DNA of 62,949 nt from assembly GCA_900315165.1 (NCBI GenBank), contig OMXZ01000005.1, positions 1 to 62,949 on the forward strand. Direction: 5' to 3'. Origin of the DNA: an uncultured Actinomycetes bacterium. Lineage in GTDB: Bacteria; Actinomycetota; Coriobacteriia; Coriobacteriales; Atopobiaceae. Numbering within the stretch: position 1 is the first letter of the stretch; every line of letters starts with the position of its first letter. Of the stretch, positions 9,668 through 18,673 are shown in pieces. The notes under the pieces were generated by a model. That model did not search any database, had not been told where the DNA came from, and saw only the letters and a program-made list of their open reading frames with translations. The translations under genes and the position numbers were made by a program.

Positions 9668-9816
9668 GCTTTGTCAAACAATATGGCTAGCATGGCCTTA
9701 GCGGACACCTTCTTGGGATGGATGGCGCGGACGCCCCTTGCGAACAAAGGCTTTCCGTGAGGTGATACCATCCGGGGCAACGCATGACGAAAACGACAGC
9801 AGACAGAGGACTGACC

Positions 9817-9978
9817 ATGGACCAGATCGTGCGAGGACACTGGTGGATGGTCGGGTGCGCCGTGCTCTACCTCGTATGGCGGTGCATCTTCTTCGCGCCG
9901 GACGCCTCGGGCGAGAAGCCCGCGCCCACTGGTCCACTCAACGCCACGGGTGTCGTCTGCATCGCGCTCTTTTTATAA
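9817..9978 (+). pseudogene. Short membrane-protein fragment
   Basis: The 53-codon frame starts at ATG 9817 after AGAGGACTGACC. It encodes one hydrophobic segment (WWMVGCAVLYLVW), a hydrophilic linker, then only the beginning of a second hydrophobic segment (GVVCIALFL) before a stop. This abrupt end looks like the N-terminus of a larger multi-span protein that has been truncated, next to a repeat cluster. I do not recognise the family. It could also be a genuine one-span small protein. Confidence 0.35.
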
Positions 9979-10053
9979 GGGGCTAACCACAATGGACCGC
10001 GGCAGCAAACGACTGGGCGTTGGCGAATTGAACGTAGGTGCGGAGCACGCACC

Positions 10054-12537
10054 TCAGCGCGAGGAGTACTCGACCGAGATCGCGCGGTTGGCGGGTAGGG
10101 GCTTGTCGAAATAGTAGCCCTGGATTTGGTCGATGCCGATCTGCTTGACGAGCTGATACTGGTCGCTCGTCTCCACGCCCTCGGCGATGACCTTCTTGCC
10201 CATATCGTGGACGAGGGCCGTGAGGTTCTCGAGGAAGGTGAGGCGGCCCTCCACCAGGTAGTTGTCAATCAGGGATTTATCAAACTTGATATCGTCGACC
10301 GGCAGCTGGGAGACGGACGTGATCGATGAGTAGCCCGTGCCGAAATCGTCGAGCGCCACCCGGATGCCCATGGCATGCATCGCCCGGAAGAACTCCTCGC
10401 TGCGCTCCTGGTCGGCGAAAACGCTGCGTTCCGTGATTTCAATCTTGATGCGATCGCTCGGGATGCCGCGCTCGCGCAGGAGCCCGCCGACGTACTCGGC
10501 ATAGCCCGTGTCGCGCAGCTGGTGTGCGGAATAATTGATAGAGACGACCGGCAGCTCATAGCCCACGTCGCGCCAAGAGGCCAGCTGCTCGACCACCTTG
10601 CGCGTGACGATGCGGTCGAGCTCGATGATGTAGCCGCTCTCCTCCGCCACGGGGATGAACTGGTCGGGATAGTACTTGTTGTCCTTGAAGCGGCAGAGGG
10701 CCTCGAGACCCACAAGGCCCTTGCTTCCGGCATCGACCTGGGGCTGGTAGAGGACCGTGAAGGACTGCTCCTGGATGGCCGCCTGCAAGTCGTTGACCAA
10801 GGCGTTGCGGCGGTCGATCTTGTCCTTGATGCCTTGCTCGTAGATCTGGAACCCGTGGTGGACGTCGCCCCGGCGGCCGTAGTACAGCGCCAGCTCCGCA
10901 TGGGTCGTGAGGTCATCGATCGACTCGCCTTCCTGCCGGTCGGCGAACCCCGCCGCGATCGATACCTCAATACGCTCGTTGCCGTAGAGGTAAGGCTCGT
11001 GCAACATCCGGTCCAGGCGTCCGATCAGCTCGGGGTCTTCGCCCACTCCCCCCTCGAAGAGCACGAGGAACTCGTCGCCGCCCAGGCGTATGGGCTTTGA
11101 ATCCGGAATGGACTTCAGGCGCCGCGCGACCTCTTTCAGCACCTCGTCGCCGCAGGAGATGCCATGGCGCTCGTTGATGAACTTGAAGTCGTCGATATTG
11201 AAGGCGGCAGCCGAGCGGTATTTGTCGTTGTCCGAGGTGAGGAGGCTGTTGCGGTTGCCGAGATCGGTCAGGCGGTCGAAGTAGAGCCGGTGACGCAGCT
11301 CGGCTTCGCTCTTGCGCAGCGACTTGGCATCCCGCGAGGACTGCACCGTGCTGCCCACTAGGATGAGGATCAGTATGATCAGGCCCGTGAAGATGTGCAG
11401 AGCCGGCGTGAGGACGTCGCGGTACTCTTCCCAATAGGTCTCGCTGCTGTTCATGACCGTCGAGTATGGGGGCAGGTCGGCTTTGTCGATGCCGTAGCGG
11501 TCCATCAGCTTGCCGTCGAAGACGTAGTGCGTCTGGGTCTGGTGGACGAGCGGGATGTCCGCAGGCGAGGTGCCGTGGATGATCTTGACCGCCATGAGCG
11601 CCGCCTGGCGGGCATGCTCGTTGAAGTCGAGGAAGCCACTGCCGAGGACGCCGTTGCCCACCCCGCCCGTCGAGGCGCGGAAGATGGGCCGGTCGGTGTG
11701 GGATGCAATGAGACGGACGGTGTCGTCGATCGTGTAGACGTTGCCGTCCCCGTCCTCGAAGCTGTCGAGCTCCATCACGATCGCCTTGTCGTCGAGCGCC
11801 TCAATCGCGTCGATATACTCGTCGCGCGAGAGCACGGAGGTGTCGATGATATTGAAGTCGTACTGGGGGAACTGCCCCTTGATGCGCTGGATCTGCACGA
11901 GGTCGGCGGCGCCGGTCGGCGTGTCGTCCACGATGCAGGCAAAAGAGGTGCAATCGGGGAAGAGGCGCGCGGCGCTATGGAAGACGTCCGAGAAGTTGCC
12001 CTCCTCCGGCACACCGGTCGCCCAGCCGTCCTCGTGCACCTGCTGGGCGTAGTCGATGTCGTTGATGCCGATATAGACCACGGGCATGTCCCGGAAGAAG
12101 TCCGCGCGATGGTCGTCCACGAAATGCAGGGCCGCGTCGTCGCCGACGATCACGGCATCGTAGTGGGTGGTCTCGAGCTTGCCCTCCAGCAAGGCGGCGA
12201 AGCGTTCGACGCTGGCTTCGTCCGGATGGTTTTTGGTGTCCATGTACTCGGTATCGAAGGAGACGCCCTTGCCCGCGAAGCCCTCCTCGAGGCCCTGCCA
12301 CTCCTCGGGCACCGTGAAATGGGTCTGCGAGTAGGAGGAGATGAAGAGCACGCGGTGGTCACTCTCGCTCTGGAGCGACTCGGTGGCGATGTCGCGGATG
12401 CGTGTGCTGGCGGACTGGACCGATTGGAAGAGCTCGACGACGCCGACGAAGATGAGCGCGACGGAGGCGAGACCCAAGACGAACCGCAAGACCGTGTAGG
12501 TCTTCCTCAGCCCGCTGTGTCCCTCTCCCCGTGCCAT
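10054..12537 (-). CDS. Periplasmic-sensor GGDEF/EAL protein
   Basis: This 827-residue membrane protein makes or degrades cyclic di-GMP. A signal-anchor helix (about 15-37) is followed by an extracytoplasmic domain (about 45-360) resembling ABC-type substrate-binding proteins of the COG2984 kind. A second membrane helix (TGLIILILILVGSTV) leads into a GGDEF domain with intact RLGGDEF, then an EAL domain with GLEAL, EITE and DDFGTGYS. Both catalytic signatures look intact. Start ATG 12537 is chosen because the frame upstream runs through the tRNA gene. A compact hairpin overlaps the stop. The ligand is unknown; an amino-acid or sugar signal is possible from the domain type. Confidence 0.9.
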   Translation of the reverse strand: MARGEGHSGLRKTYTVLRFVLGLASVALIFVGVVELFQSVQSASTRIRDIATESLQSESDHRVLFISSYSQTHFTVPEEWQGLEEGFAGKGVSFDTEYMDTKNHPDEASVERFAALLEGKLETTHYDAVIVGDDAALHFVDDHRADFFRDMPVVYIGINDIDYAQQVHEDGWATGVPEEGNFSDVFHSAARLFPDCTSFACIVDDTPTGAADLVQIQRIKGQFPQYDFNIIDTSVLSRDEYIDAIEALDDKAIVMELDSFEDGDGNVYTIDDTVRLIASHTDRPIFRASTGGVGNGVLGSGFLDFNEHARQAALMAVKIIHGTSPADIPLVHQTQTHYVFDGKLMDRYGIDKADLPPYSTVMNSSETYWEEYRDVLTPALHIFTGLIILILILVGSTVQSSRDAKSLRKSEAELRHRLYFDRLTDLGNRNSLLTSDNDKYRSAAAFNIDDFKFINERHGISCGDEVLKEVARRLKSIPDSKPIRLGGDEFLVLFEGGVGEDPELIGRLDRMLHEPYLYGNERIEVSIAAGFADRQEGESIDDLTTHAELALYYGRRGDVHHGFQIYEQGIKDKIDRRNALVNDLQAAIQEQSFTVLYQPQVDAGSKGLVGLEALCRFKDNKYYPDQFIPVAEESGYIIELDRIVTRKVVEQLASWRDVGYELPVVSINYSAHQLRDTGYAEYVGGLLRERGIPSDRIKIEITERSVFADQERSEEFFRAMHAMGIRVALDDFGTGYSSITSVSQLPVDDIKFDKSLIDNYLVEGRLTFLENLTALVHDMGKKVIAEGVETSDQYQLVKQIGIDQIQGYYFDKPLPANRAISVEYSSR

Positions 12538-12622
12538 GTGCGCCTCGCCTGACGTACACCCCGAATGGGCAGCTATTTTTATATTAGCAGTCAGCAGGGG
12601 CAAGAGGGACGTGCCGACAACG

Positions 12623-12651
12623 AAAAAGGCCAAGGACGAACCCTGGCCTTT
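12623..12651 (-). terminator. Terminator downstream of tRNA-Thr
   Basis: On the minus strand AAAGGCCA pairs with TGGCCTTT across an 11-base loop, and the transcript ends in TTTTTC. It lies 8 bp past the tRNA 3' end. Confidence 0.8.
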
Positions 12652-12659
12652 GCATTCGA

Positions 12660-12735
12660 TGGAGCCGGCAATCAGACTTGAACTGATGACCCCCGCTTTA
12701 CGAGAGCGGTGCTCTACCAACTGAGCTATGCCGGC
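12660..12735 (-). tRNA. tRNA-Thr (anticodon CGT)
   Basis: This is a 76-nt cloverleaf including an encoded CCA. The acceptor stem is GCCGGCA/TGCCGGC, the D-arm holds AGCTCAGTTGGTAGAGC, and the anticodon arm is CCGCT-CTCGTAA-AGCGG, giving anticodon CGT. The T-arm contains GTTCAAGTC. It reads the threonine codon ACG. Encoded CCA is usual in this phylum's relatives. Confidence 0.97.
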
Positions 12736-12895
12736 ATTCGTCGCGACGCATGCGCCGCAGCAGATACATATGATACGAATCGAACCGCGACCGCGCAAGC
12801 GTCAATTATCGGAGATTCCGTGGGGCTCGCGCGTTGAGCCGTGAGGTGCAGGCGCAATGCGGATTCCTTGCGGGAGCGGCGCAAACACGTGAGCG

Positions 12896-13099
12896 TCAAT
12901 CATCGAAGTCGTCGCCTGCGGGATGCTCATCCTGTGCGCGCTTCTCCATCTCAACCCGCAGCTCGGCGGACCGCAGCGCATCCGAGAAGCCCTCTAGTGG
13001 GTCGAAGGGGATAAAGATCTTTGCCCGCTGCGCGAGCGGCATGCGCCTGCGTCCGCCCGGGGGCGACGGTCGCAGGGCGAAGGGATCAGGCGCCGGCAC
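12896..13099 (-). CDS. YolD-like small protein downstream of the Y-family polymerase
   Basis: This 67-codon frame begins at GTG 13099, overlapping the polymerase stop by 14 bases (translational coupling). An ATG at 13042 would give 48 residues. The core RAKIFIPFDPLEGFSDAL closely resembles the YolD signature (RAxxFxPFxALxGFxxAL). YolD-type proteins often sit beside UmuC-like polymerases and are associated with SOS mutagenesis, so context and motif agree. An acidic tail (DEHPAGDDFDD) ends the protein. The exact activity of the family is not established. Confidence 0.65.
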   Translation of the reverse strand: MPAPDPFALRPSPPGGRRRMPLAQRAKIFIPFDPLEGFSDALRSAELRVEMEKRAQDEHPAGDDFDD

Positions 13100-14429
13100 G
13101 ATGCCCCCCAATCTGCGTATTGCGCTCGCGTGCGTTCGCTGCGGGAAGAAGGTCCATGCCCTTGAGCAGATAGTTCTTGCCGTACTTGCGCTTGATGGCG
13201 CTGATGGTCTGCTGGCGGCGGCGCTCGCGCTCCTCAGCCTCCGGGTCGCCGAAAAGGTCGAGCTGCTGACCGCTTTGGCCCGCAGGTTCCACGTTGCCGA
13301 GGACGACGCCGATGCGCTTGATCGTGCGGCCCGTCGAGGCGGCAGCGATCTGGGGCCAGATCTTGACGAGGGCGTCGAGGGCAATACGGCGTGAGTCGGT
13401 GGGCACGACGAAGGATGCCGCGGCATGGGCGCCCGGCCCCATGACCGCCCCGCGGGCGCCCACGCGGCGGGCCCACTTCTTCTCCTCCGGCGTGAGGTCG
13501 AAACCGCACCACACGTAAAGCGAGCTTGCGACGCTCTGCTTGTCCACGAGGTCGAGCACGACGCGCTCGACCATCTCCTTGGCCAGCAAAAGGCCATCCT
13601 CCGCGCTCACCGAGCAGCCGAGCACCTGGCCGTTGGAGAGCGAGTGGTTGTCGGACCGATAGGCCTTGATCTCGGGCATGCCCACGGTCTCGATGCCCCA
13701 GGCATGGTCGACCAGGATTTCGGCGTTGATGCCGAACTCCTGGTAGAGCGCCTCATGGCGGCGGGGGTCCTGAGACGCGAGGGCGAGCTCGCCCATGCAG
13801 GTGATGCCCATCGCCTCGAGACGGCGGGCGATGCCGGGGCCCACCTGCCAGAAGTCCGTGATCGGCTTATGCCCCCAGAGGGTCCCGCGATAGGTTGCCT
13901 CGTCGAGCTCGCCGAAGAAGTCGGCGCGGTGCTTGGCCACGATGTCGAGGGCAACCTTTGCGAGGTAGAGGTTGGTACCGAGCCCGCAGGTGGCGGGGAT
14001 GCGCGTCTTGGCCACCACGTCGCTGCGGATGCGCTCCCCCAGCTCACGGGCCGAGCAGCCGTACAGGTCGAGGTAGCCCGTCACGTCGAGGAAGGCCTCG
14101 TCGATCGAATAGACGTGGATGTCTTCTTTGGCGATCCACTGCAGGTAGATCGCGTAGATATCGGACGAGACGTCGATATAGCGCTGCATGCGAGGCGGCG
14201 CGGTGATGTAGCTGATACCGGGAGGAATCTCGAAGACGCGGCAGCGGTTGCGCACGCCGAGCGCCTTCATGGAGGGCGAGACGGCCAGGCAGATCGTCTT
14301 ATCCGTGCGCGTGGGGTCGGCCACAACGAGATTTGTGGTCATGGCGTCCAGACCGCGGTCGGCGCATTCCACCGACGCGTAGAAGGACTTGAGGTCAATT
14401 ACCAGATACTGTCGCTGCTTGCCCGCCAT
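13086..14429 (-). CDS. Y-family DNA polymerase (UmuC-like)
   Basis: This 447-residue translesion polymerase has motif I IDLKSFYASVE with the first metal aspartate near residue 12, and motif III SIDEAFLDVTGY near 118 with the Asp-Glu pair. A finger/palm region and a little-finger domain follow. QLDLFG (about residue 390) fits the beta-clamp binding motif. The size and arrangement are closest to UmuC/UvrX-type proteins of Gram-positives rather than DinB. The start is 6 bp after the DJ-1 stop, so it is transcribed with upstream genes. Copying past damaged bases under SOS control is expected; see the LexA-like box before ruvC. Confidence 0.92.
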   Translation of the reverse strand: MAGKQRQYLVIDLKSFYASVECADRGLDAMTTNLVVADPTRTDKTICLAVSPSMKALGVRNRCRVFEIPPGISYITAPPRMQRYIDVSSDIYAIYLQWIAKEDIHVYSIDEAFLDVTGYLDLYGCSARELGERIRSDVVAKTRIPATCGLGTNLYLAKVALDIVAKHRADFFGELDEATYRGTLWGHKPITDFWQVGPGIARRLEAMGITCMGELALASQDPRRHEALYQEFGINAEILVDHAWGIETVGMPEIKAYRSDNHSLSNGQVLGCSVSAEDGLLLAKEMVERVVLDLVDKQSVASSLYVWCGFDLTPEEKKWARRVGARGAVMGPGAHAAASFVVPTDSRRIALDALVKIWPQIAAASTGRTIKRIGVVLGNVEPAGQSGQQLDLFGDPEAEERERRRQQTISAIKRKYGKNYLLKGMDLLPAANARERNTQIGGHRAGA

Positions 14430-14435
14430 GGCTGC

Positions 14436-15050
14436 CTAATGCAGGACGACGATGCCCTCGCGCACACGGGCGGCCGCCTCCTCGCCGAGCAGGCGACGGA
14501 CGAGGGCGAGCCCCAGGTCGACGGAGGTGCCCATGCCCTGGCTCGTGACGATGTTGTCGTCCTCGACCACCGGCGAGGCTGCCTCCACCGTGGCGCCGTG
14601 CTCCACGAGCACGTGCTGGAAGTTGGGGTTGGCCGTGGCATGGCGCCCCTCAAGCAGGCCGAGCTCCGCTAGGATCGAGGGCGCCGCGCAGATGGCCGCG
14701 ACCTGTTTGCCCTCGGCGCCCGTGCCCGCGCCCTCAGCCGCAAAGCGCTTGACTGCCTCGGTCAGCGGCTCGCAGGCCTTGAGGTTGAGCGTGCCCGGCA
14801 TGCCGCCCGGCAGGAAGAGCAAGTCGTAGTCGTCGAAGGAGAAGTCCTCGTCGCAGATGGTACGGTCGCAGCGCACATAGACGTCATGCGAGGTCTGGAC
14901 TAGGCGTTCGGGCGTGATGGCCACGAGGTCGCGGGGGATGCCCGCACGAAAGAGGATGTCAGCCGGCGACAGCGCCTCGACCTCCTCGAGCCCCTCGGCG
15001 AAGAAGATCGCCACGCGGCGGTCGGATGCTTTCTTGAACTTTGACTCCAT
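14436..15050 (-). CDS. DJ-1/PfpI family protein
   Basis: This 204-residue flavodoxin-like single-domain protein has the putative catalytic cysteine at the nucleophile elbow in AAICAAPSIL and the partner glutamate in FFAEGLEEVEA. LFLPGGMPGTLNL is the typical family strand-loop. DJ-1 relatives act in glyoxal detoxification or protein/nucleotide deglycation, or as chaperones; the substrate here is unknown. Start ATG 15050 is preceded by GGAGGAGGA. It sits 13 bp after the DUF4012-like gene and 6 bp before the polymerase, within a long leftward gene string. Confidence 0.88.
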   Translation of the reverse strand: MESKFKKASDRRVAIFFAEGLEEVEALSPADILFRAGIPRDLVAITPERLVQTSHDVYVRCDRTICDEDFSFDDYDLLFLPGGMPGTLNLKACEPLTEAVKRFAAEGAGTGAEGKQVAAICAAPSILAELGLLEGRHATANPNFQHVLVEHGATVEAASPVVEDDNIVTSQGMGTSVDLGLALVRRLLGEEAAARVREGIVVLH

Positions 15051-15063
15051 CTCGGTCCTCCTC

Positions 15064-15717
15064 CTATTGGGTCGTCGCCGTGGCGGCCTCCTGTGCCGCC
15101 TGGGCTGCCTGGACGGCATTGGCCGCGTTCGACGTGTAGGCGGACACCTCGTCGAGCGCCTCCTCCGCGCGGCTCACGGCATTGCTGATCTGGGAGAAAT
15201 GGCTAGGCGGCAGCGCGTCGAGCGTCGCCTTGGCTTGCTCCACCTGTCCGTTCGCATCGGCGGCGGCCGTGGCGAGCGCCGCCACGTCGCCCGAGACCCC
15301 CGCCTGCACGACGGGGTCGATCACGCTATCCGACAGCGTATCGAAGACGGTCGTCAGGGTCTGCACGTTTTCCACGTCGTCCTTGATGACGGGCACATGC
15401 GCGCAGACCTGCCAGACCCAGCCCTCAGTCCCCTCGCGCATGCTATCCGCGTGCTCGGATATCCAGGCAGCGGTCGTGGTCGCCGATTGGAAATCGCCCT
15501 GGCCCAGCTCGTCTTTGAGGACGGAAACCTGTGCGAGCGTGTCGGTGGCCTCCTCCTTGATCGCGCTTGCCTCGCGGAAGAGCTCGAAGCCGATCACGAT
15601 GGCCGCGATTACGAAAAGAAGAAAGACAACAAGGACGAAGCCGCCGATGGCCGCCCCGACGGTATGCTCCTCACCACCGTAGGAACCGTAGTCGCTGTAT
15701 TCCCTGTACCTGGCCAT
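15064..15717 (-). CDS. Membrane-anchored helical protein resembling the N-terminus of DUF4012 proteins
   Basis: This 217-residue protein has a Tyr-rich cytoplasmic start, one strong membrane helix (about 22-48, VLVVFLLFVIAAIVIGF) and an extracytoplasmic Ala-rich helical domain. The segment with DFQSATTTAAW, WVWQVCAHVPVIKDDV and LTTVFDTLSDSVIDPVV matches the region that precedes DUF4012 in much larger actinobacterial proteins, but here the protein ends before the catalytic-looking part. It may be a shortened paralogue or a stand-alone form. Start ATG 15717 follows AAGGAG. It is 82 bp from the upstream gene. Confidence 0.65.
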   Translation of the reverse strand: MARYREYSDYGSYGGEEHTVGAAIGGFVLVVFLLFVIAAIVIGFELFREASAIKEEATDTLAQVSVLKDELGQGDFQSATTTAAWISEHADSMREGTEGWVWQVCAHVPVIKDDVENVQTLTTVFDTLSDSVIDPVVQAGVSGDVAALATAAADANGQVEQAKATLDALPPSHFSQISNAVSRAEEALDEVSAYTSNAANAVQAAQAAQEAATATTQ

Positions 15718-15799
15718 ACCACTCCTTGCTGTGTGCCTCGGAAAACACTCCGTGTAGTTTAGCGCCTGCGGGGCGCATCCATGGGACCGCCAAGGGCCC

Positions 15800-16207
15800 C
15801 TACGTGTCCAGCCGGTCCGCGAGCGCGCGGAGCTCCTCGGGCGGCCGGTCCGTATCGACCTCAAAACTCGCGGCAATCGCCGCCGCCTGCTCGCGGCGGG
15901 CTTCGGCCGCCTCCGCCTCCCCCGCCTCGTCGTACACGTCGGCGACACGGGAGAGCGCAAAGGCCACATAGCCCGCCAGCGCGTCGCCCATGCCCGATAG
16001 CAGCATCATCGTGACCAGCGAGTCGGGTGTCAGGTCCATGGCCACATCGGAGTCCATATCGAGAAGACCTGCGACGTCGTGCTCCACCTCGGTGGCGGAC
16101 TCAAGCGCGGCTGGCTTGTCCTTGGCGGCGCGGGCGGAGAGCAGCGCCTGTGTGACCGACTCGACGAACTGGCCGATGACCTCCAGCAAATAGTCGCGTT
16201 GCAGCAT
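15800..16207 (-). CDS. DUF6483-like helical protein
   Basis: This 135-residue soluble, all-helical, acidic protein opens with MLQRDYLLEVIGQFVE, which fits the DUF6483 pattern as I recall it. No catalytic motif is seen. It begins 13 bp after ruvB and shares its strand, so it is probably co-transcribed with ruvCAB. Tetratricopeptide-like helical repeats are possible in the C-terminal half (AEAAEARREQAAAIAASF). Function unknown. Confidence 0.7.
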   Translation of the reverse strand: MLQRDYLLEVIGQFVESVTQALLSARAAKDKPAALESATEVEHDVAGLLDMDSDVAMDLTPDSLVTMMLLSGMGDALAGYVAFALSRVADVYDEAGEAEAAEARREQAAAIAASFEVDTDRPPEELRALADRLDT

Positions 16208-16220
16208 GTGGGATCCCTTC

Positions 16221-17288
16221 CTACTTCTGGGCCGGCAGGGGTAGGCCCAGGTGCTCGAAAGCGGCTGCCGTCGCCTGGCGTCCCTGGGGCGTGCGGACGA
16301 TCAGGCCGCGTTGCAACAGATAGGGCTCGTAGACATCCTCGATCGTCGAGGGGTCCTCCCCCACGGCGGAGGCGACCGTCGTGAGGCCGACGGGACGTCC
16401 GCGGAAGGTGCCTGCGAGCGCCTGCAATATCTTCTTGTCCATCCAGTCGAGGCCGAGCTCGTCGATTTCGAAGAAGGTCAGGGCCTCGGAGGCCACCTCC
16501 CAGGTGATCTTGCCGCCGGCGCGCACCTGGGCGTAGTCGCGTACGCGCTTGAGCAGGCGGTTTGCCAGGCGCGGGGTGCCGCGGCTGCGGCTCGCGATCT
16601 CGGCGGCCCCCTGCCGGTCGATCTCGACCGCAAGGATGCGGGCCGAGCGCCCGACGATTTGGGCGAGTTCCTCGTTCGTGTAGTAATCCAGGCGATAGCT
16701 GATGCCAAAGCGGTCGCGCAGGGGGCCTGTGAGCAGGCCGGTGCGGGTCGTGGCGCCGATCAGCGTGAACTTGGGCAAATCGAGGCGGATCGAGCGGGCC
16801 GCCGGCCCCTTGCCGATCACGATATCCAGGCAGAAGTCCTCCATGGCCGGATAGAGGACCTCCTCCACCTGGCGGTTGAGCCGGTGGATCTCGTCCACGA
16901 AGAGCACGTCGCCCGCCTCGAGGTTGGTGAGGATGGCGGCGAGATCGCCCGTACGCGCGATGGCCGGACCAGAGGTGGTGTGCAGCTTGGCGCCCATCTC
17001 GTTTGCCACGACGCCGGCCAAGGTCGTCTTGCCCAGACCCGGAGGGCCGGAAAAGATCACATGGTCGAGGGGCTCGTTGCGGTCGCGCGCCGCCTGAATC
17101 AGCACGCGCAGGTTGTCGCACACGCGCGTCTGGCCGAGGTACTCCTCAAGCGTCTGCGGGCGCAGGGTGCGTTCGACCTCCAGGTCGTCCGCCGTGAGCT
17201 CCCCCGTCACCGCGCGGGAAGAGGGACGCTCGCGCCCCTGCGGCACGTCGTCGAAGAGGTCGTCCTTGTCCGCCTCCCACACTGCCAT
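16221..17288 (-). CDS. ruvB: Holliday junction branch migration ATPase RuvB
   Basis: This 355-residue AAA+ motor drives branch migration of Holliday junctions together with RuvA. Walker [12 protein letters not shown], Walker B LFVDEIHR and sensor I GATTR are intact. The C-terminal winged helix ends near LPLPAQK. A short disordered N-terminal extension (about 35 residues with acidic DKDDLFDDV) precedes the conserved [12 protein letters not shown]. It lies 18 bp after ruvA in the order ruvC-ruvA-ruvB, with DUF6483 next. Length is normal. Confidence 0.98.
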   Translation of the reverse strand: MAVWEADKDDLFDDVPQGRERPSSRAVTGELTADDLEVERTLRPQTLEEYLGQTRVCDNLRVLIQAARDRNEPLDHVIFSGPPGLGKTTLAGVVANEMGAKLHTTSGPAIARTGDLAAILTNLEAGDVLFVDEIHRLNRQVEEVLYPAMEDFCLDIVIGKGPAARSIRLDLPKFTLIGATTRTGLLTGPLRDRFGISYRLDYYTNEELAQIVGRSARILAVEIDRQGAAEIASRSRGTPRLANRLLKRVRDYAQVRAGGKITWEVASEALTFFEIDELGLDWMDKKILQALAGTFRGRPVGLTTVASAVGEDPSTIEDVYEPYLLQRGLIVRTPQGRQATAAAFEHLGLPLPAQK

Positions 17289-17306
17289 CCGTCGTCCTCC
17301 CCTCTG

Positions 17307-17927
17307 CTAGCCCAGGCGCTTCAGCGCGTAGCGAATCGCGGCGCTGACGTCGGCCTTCTCGTCGAGCCCCTCGAGTGCGAGCTCGGCCTCCTGCGGCGCG
17401 AAGCCCATCCCGAGCAGGGCCTCGGTGGCCTCCGCAGCCACGTCCTGCACCTGAGGACGCAGGACGTCCGCTTGAATCTCCTGCTGCGTGGAGAGGCCCA
17501 CCAGGCTGCGAAGCTCGGAATCCTTGGCAAAGACATCCTGGAGCTCCATCAGGATGCGCTGCGCGTTCTTCTTGCCCACGCCGGACACCTGGGTCATGCG
17601 GGTCACGTCCTGCGTGGCGACGACGGTCGCGAGCGCCTGGGGTGTGAAGGTCGAAAGGGTGCTCAGGGCGAGACTCGGCCCCACGCGCGAGATCGATATC
17701 AGCCGGTCGAAGAGGGCGCGCTCCTGGCGGGTCGAAAATCCGTAGAGCTCCATCGCGTCCTCGCGCACGATCATGCGGGTAAAGAGGGTGACGCCGGCCT
17801 CGCCCACCGCCGGCAGCGCGGCCGCCGTATTGGCCGAGATGCCGAGCTCGTAGCCCACGCCCCCCACATCGAGCACCGCATGCGTCGGGTAGACCTCGAC
17901 GAGCGTGCCGGTCAGTTGAACGATCAT
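17307..17927 (-). CDS. ruvA: Holliday junction DNA helicase subunit RuvA
   Basis: This 206-residue protein has the three RuvA domains: an OB fold (1-65), tandem helix-hairpin-helix motifs (LISISRVGPSLALSTLS and VSGVGKKNAQRILMEL) and the C-terminal RuvB-binding three-helix domain (MGFAPQEAELALEGL). It tetramerises on the four-way junction and loads RuvB. The start codon directly abuts the ruvC stop, so translation is probably coupled. Confidence 0.98.
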   Translation of the reverse strand: MIVQLTGTLVEVYPTHAVLDVGGVGYELGISANTAAALPAVGEAGVTLFTRMIVREDAMELYGFSTRQERALFDRLISISRVGPSLALSTLSTFTPQALATVVATQDVTRMTQVSGVGKKNAQRILMELQDVFAKDSELRSLVGLSTQQEIQADVLRPQVQDVAAEATEALLGMGFAPQEAELALEGLDEKADVSAAIRYALKRLG

Positions 17928-18584
17928 TTACGATGCCTTCCTCGTGGAAATGCGGCTCGGGCGGGCGGAGATGCCCACCTTGCCGTCCCTCTCGATATTG
18001 GCGGCCGTGGCCGCGGCGGTGACCTCGCGGGCACGGGCGGCCCGCTCCTCCATCATGGCGCGATCGGCCTCGCGGATCGCCTCATCGGAGGCCGCCTTAC
18101 GCGTGAGCTCGACCGTCCGCATCAGGTTTACATGACAGACAGCCGCAGCCAGGGCGTCAGCGGCGTGATCGGGATGGGGATCGTGGTCGAGCGCGAGCAC
18201 CGTGCGCACCATGTACATGACCTGGTACTTATCGGCACTGCCCGTGCCCACGACGGCCTGTTTGATCTGCATGGGGGTGTACTCGCCCACCGTAAGGCCG
18301 CCCTGGGCGCAGGCGACGATCGCCGCCCCGCGCGCATGGGCTGTAGCGATGGCCGATCGCTCGTTCTGGCCGAAAAAAATCTTCTCGATCGCGAGCTGGG
18401 TGGGGTGATAGGTCTCGATGACCTCCGAGATCTCGCGGTAGATCTTGCCGAGGCGCTGGTCCATGGGCTCGGATGCCGCGGTGGTCACACAGCCGTAGGC
18501 CCGCGCGCGAGACACCGAGCCCCGCGTCTCAATCACGCCCCAGCCCGTATGAGCGAGTCCGGGGTCTATCCCGAGGACGACCAT
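17928..18584 (-). CDS. ruvC: Crossover junction endodeoxyribonuclease RuvC
   Basis: This RNase H-fold resolvase of 218 residues cuts Holliday junctions symmetrically. The first catalytic aspartate is in VLGIDPGLAHTGWG; the remaining acidic residues lie in AIEKIFF and in DHDPHPDHAADALAAAVCH. The C-terminal tail extends beyond the usual length with a basic end. ATG 18584 is preferred because GGGAGG lies 5 bases upstream; an in-frame GTG six bases earlier falls inside that ribosome-binding site. It is the promoter-proximal gene of the ruv unit. Confidence 0.96.
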   Translation of the reverse strand: MVVLGIDPGLAHTGWGVIETRGSVSRARAYGCVTTAASEPMDQRLGKIYREISEVIETYHPTQLAIEKIFFGQNERSAIATAHARGAAIVACAQGGLTVGEYTPMQIKQAVVGTGSADKYQVMYMVRTVLALDHDPHPDHAADALAAAVCHVNLMRTVELTRKAASDEAIREADRAMMEERAARAREVTAAATAANIERDGKVGISARPSRISTRKAS

Positions 18585-18630
18585 GTGCACCTCCCTGTCT
18601 TCGCACCGCTGCCGTATGTGTCACCGTTCG

Positions 18631-18644
18631 CAAACACCTGTTCT
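18631..18644 (-). promoter_or_regulatory. LexA-type SOS box at the ruvC promoter
   Basis: The minus-strand sequence AGAACAGGTGTTTG matches the Gram-positive/actinobacterial LexA pattern CGAACRNRYGTTYB at all but the first base. It directly abuts the -10 hexamer, over the expected transcription start, where LexA would block initiation. This fits the known SOS control of ruv genes. Confidence 0.6.
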
Positions 18645-18673
18645 TTTATACCACATGGGGCGGACACGGACAA
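18645..18673 (-). promoter_or_regulatory. Sigma70 promoter of the ruvCAB unit
   Basis: On the minus strand TTGTCC (18668-18673) and TATAAA (18645-18650) are spaced by 17 bp, about 60 bp upstream of ruvC. Confidence 0.6.

Noticed and set aside
12660-12735. tRNA-Thr as an integration site
   Set aside because: No integrase and no direct repeat of the tRNA 3' end was seen on either side within the window.
12538-12798. N-terminal extension of the GGDEF/EAL protein
   Set aside because: The extension would be encoded across the tRNA-Thr gene and its terminator. ATG 12537 directly precedes the signal-anchor helix.
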